A stretch of DNA of 37,377 nucleotides from a virus: IMG/VR virus record IMGVR_UViG_3300048908_000085, positions 1 to 37,377 of that record; one strand, given 5' to 3'. Below the pieces are notes generated by a model. That model ran no database searches and had not been told where the DNA came from. It saw nothing but the letters and a program-made list of their open reading frames with translations. Position 1 is the stretch's first letter. Each line of letters begins with the position of its first letter. Of this stretch, positions 36,886 through 37,377 are shown one piece after another. The position numbers were made by a program, and so were the translations under genes.

Positions 36886-36980
36886 ATGAATTGAGGTGGG
36901 ATTCGAACCCGTACCGGACTCCTCTCAGCTAACTATGGCGCCTGTCCGTTTGCCTTTCGACTTTCAGCGAGCCACCTAGG
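36886..36980 (-). other. tRNA-like remnant in the late leader
   Basis: On the minus strand GGG-TTCGAAT-CCC resembles a T-arm core, followed by ACCTC, which can pair with AGGTGG near the 5' end. Stem lengths do not fit a canonical tRNA: the T-stem has only three direct pairs and no anticodon arm is clear. No CCA is encoded. Confidence 0.35.
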
Positions 36981-37051
36981 CCGTAGCTGCGGCCCCTCGC
37001 CTCTCAATTCTGCTGACTGCGCAAGTGACACTTACACAGCCTGCACTTATC

Positions 37052-37080
37052 ACTCTACTTTTATGTACACGCTTGCTCAA
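37052..37080 (-). promoter_or_regulatory. Candidate late promoter pR'
   Basis: On the minus strand TTGAGC (37080-37075), a 17-nt spacer, and TAGAGT (37057-37052), each matching the sigma-70 consensus at four of six. It lies at the 3' end of the Q-like gene, as pR' does in lambda. Predicted start near 37045. Confidence 0.55.
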
Positions 37081-37377
37081 GGTGTGTACACAACTTAGGC
37101 TCATATCCCGTTGTGTACACACCCCCCATGTGTTGCGAAAGCTGCTTATGGGCATGCTCAAGCGTGAAGTAATACACACGCTTCTCCACATGCAGGCGAT
37201 CTGCTTTCGTCTTCACAGGCCCAGCCCAGACATAGTGCGCAGTGATGACCACCCGCATATCCGGATGCAGGTGATTGATGGCGTCATCGATCCTGGCCAT
37301 GTCACCGTCCGCGGCGCATGCCTCTGGGCCGGTATAGCCCCACCCATAGTCATTATGGTCTACGCGCTCTTTGGTGA
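37061..37377 (-). CDS. Late antitermination protein Q-like, C-terminal part
   Basis: The frame is open from 37377 to the stop at 37061 and continues across the junction to the ATG at 91. The visible part contains MARIDDAINHLHPDMRVVIT, H-Y-V-W-A-G-P and YYFTLEHAHKQLSQHM, similar to the I-D-x-A-I...L-P-x-x-x-x-x-V-I-x-x-H-Y-V pattern of phage Q-type antiterminators. Q proteins join RNA polymerase at the late promoter and let it read through the leader terminator. Its own 3' end contains that candidate promoter. Confidence 0.75.
   Translation of the reverse strand, partial: TKERVDHNDYGWGYTGPEACAADGDMARIDDAINHLHPDMRVVITAHYVWAGPVKTKADRLHVEKRVYYFTLEHAHKQLSQHMGGVYTTGYEPKLCTHLEQACT
37063..37120. repeat. 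Three GTGTACAC-type motifs around the late promoter
   Basis: GTGTACAC (8-bp palindrome) at 37084-37091 and 37113-37120, and the variant ATGTACAC at 37063-37070, between the promoter boxes. The two nearest the promoter are about 21 bp apart. They lie where a Q utilisation site would be. Confidence 0.6.

Noticed and set aside
36886-36980. A functional tRNA gene on the minus strand
   Set aside because: T-stem and acceptor cannot form with canonical lengths and no anticodon arm is seen; kept as tRNA-like remnant only.

Overview
The window is best read as the complete, circularly closed genome of a temperate P22-like podovirus of a betaproteobacterium. Bordetella/Achromobacter-type hosts are the best guess from the GC-rich codon use, the gene repertoire and the tRNA-derived attachment core; that host call is inference. 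Closure is supported directly. A late antiterminator (Q-like) reading frame starts at 91 on the minus strand, with a good ribosome binding site, runs off base 1, re-enters at 37377 and stops at 37061. The joined frame is 408 nt, exactly divisible by three.

Layout. (1) 95-5117, minus strand: right early operon in lambda order, cII-like, NinB, Ref/HNH-like, DUF1376/O-like, P-like, winged helix, phosphatase, RusA, four small genes, then Q across the junction. (2) 5144-6784: immunity region with a Cro-like gene (minus), a short CI-like repressor and a partner gene (plus), two divergent promoters and matching TTAGA-N4-TCTAA operators at both. (3) 6784-15698, plus strand: left early operon with a boxA, a possible N-position gene, a DUF551 protein, duplicated pentapeptide-repeat genes, a roughly 600-nt gene-free stretch of strong RNA helices (9401-10005), small membrane and accessory proteins, an ERF/SSB/Gp157 recombination set, and a Lar-like zinc protein. 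(4) 15710-17643: a small moron-like pair, excisionase, tyrosine integrase and attP, whose core is the 3' half of a CAU-anticodon tRNA. (5) 17644-37060: one plus-strand gene (17644-17898), then the minus-strand late operon. Transcribed right to left, the late operon holds a lambda-like Q-responsive leader and terminator, terminase, portal, scaffold, coat, gp4- and gp10-like tail genes, an HNH/hydroxylase/GNAT insert, three ejection proteins including one with a lytic transglycosylase, tail fibre, and the lysis cassette (membrane protein, holin, endolysin, Rz/Rz1).

How it works together. CI/Cro-type control at two divergent promoters decides between lysogeny and lysis. CII-like protein, integrase and excisionase serve establishment and excision. 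O/P-like proteins recruit the host replication machinery, and NinB, RusA, ERF and SSB process recombination. Q switches on the late operon by reading through a terminator about 195 nt after a candidate pR'. The parts least explained by known phage biology are the structured RNA at 9401-10005, with two long-range helices (23 bp and 16 bp) and a tRNA-like T-arm; the 21-bp stem just upstream of the terminase genes; and a tRNA-like remnant inside the late leader.
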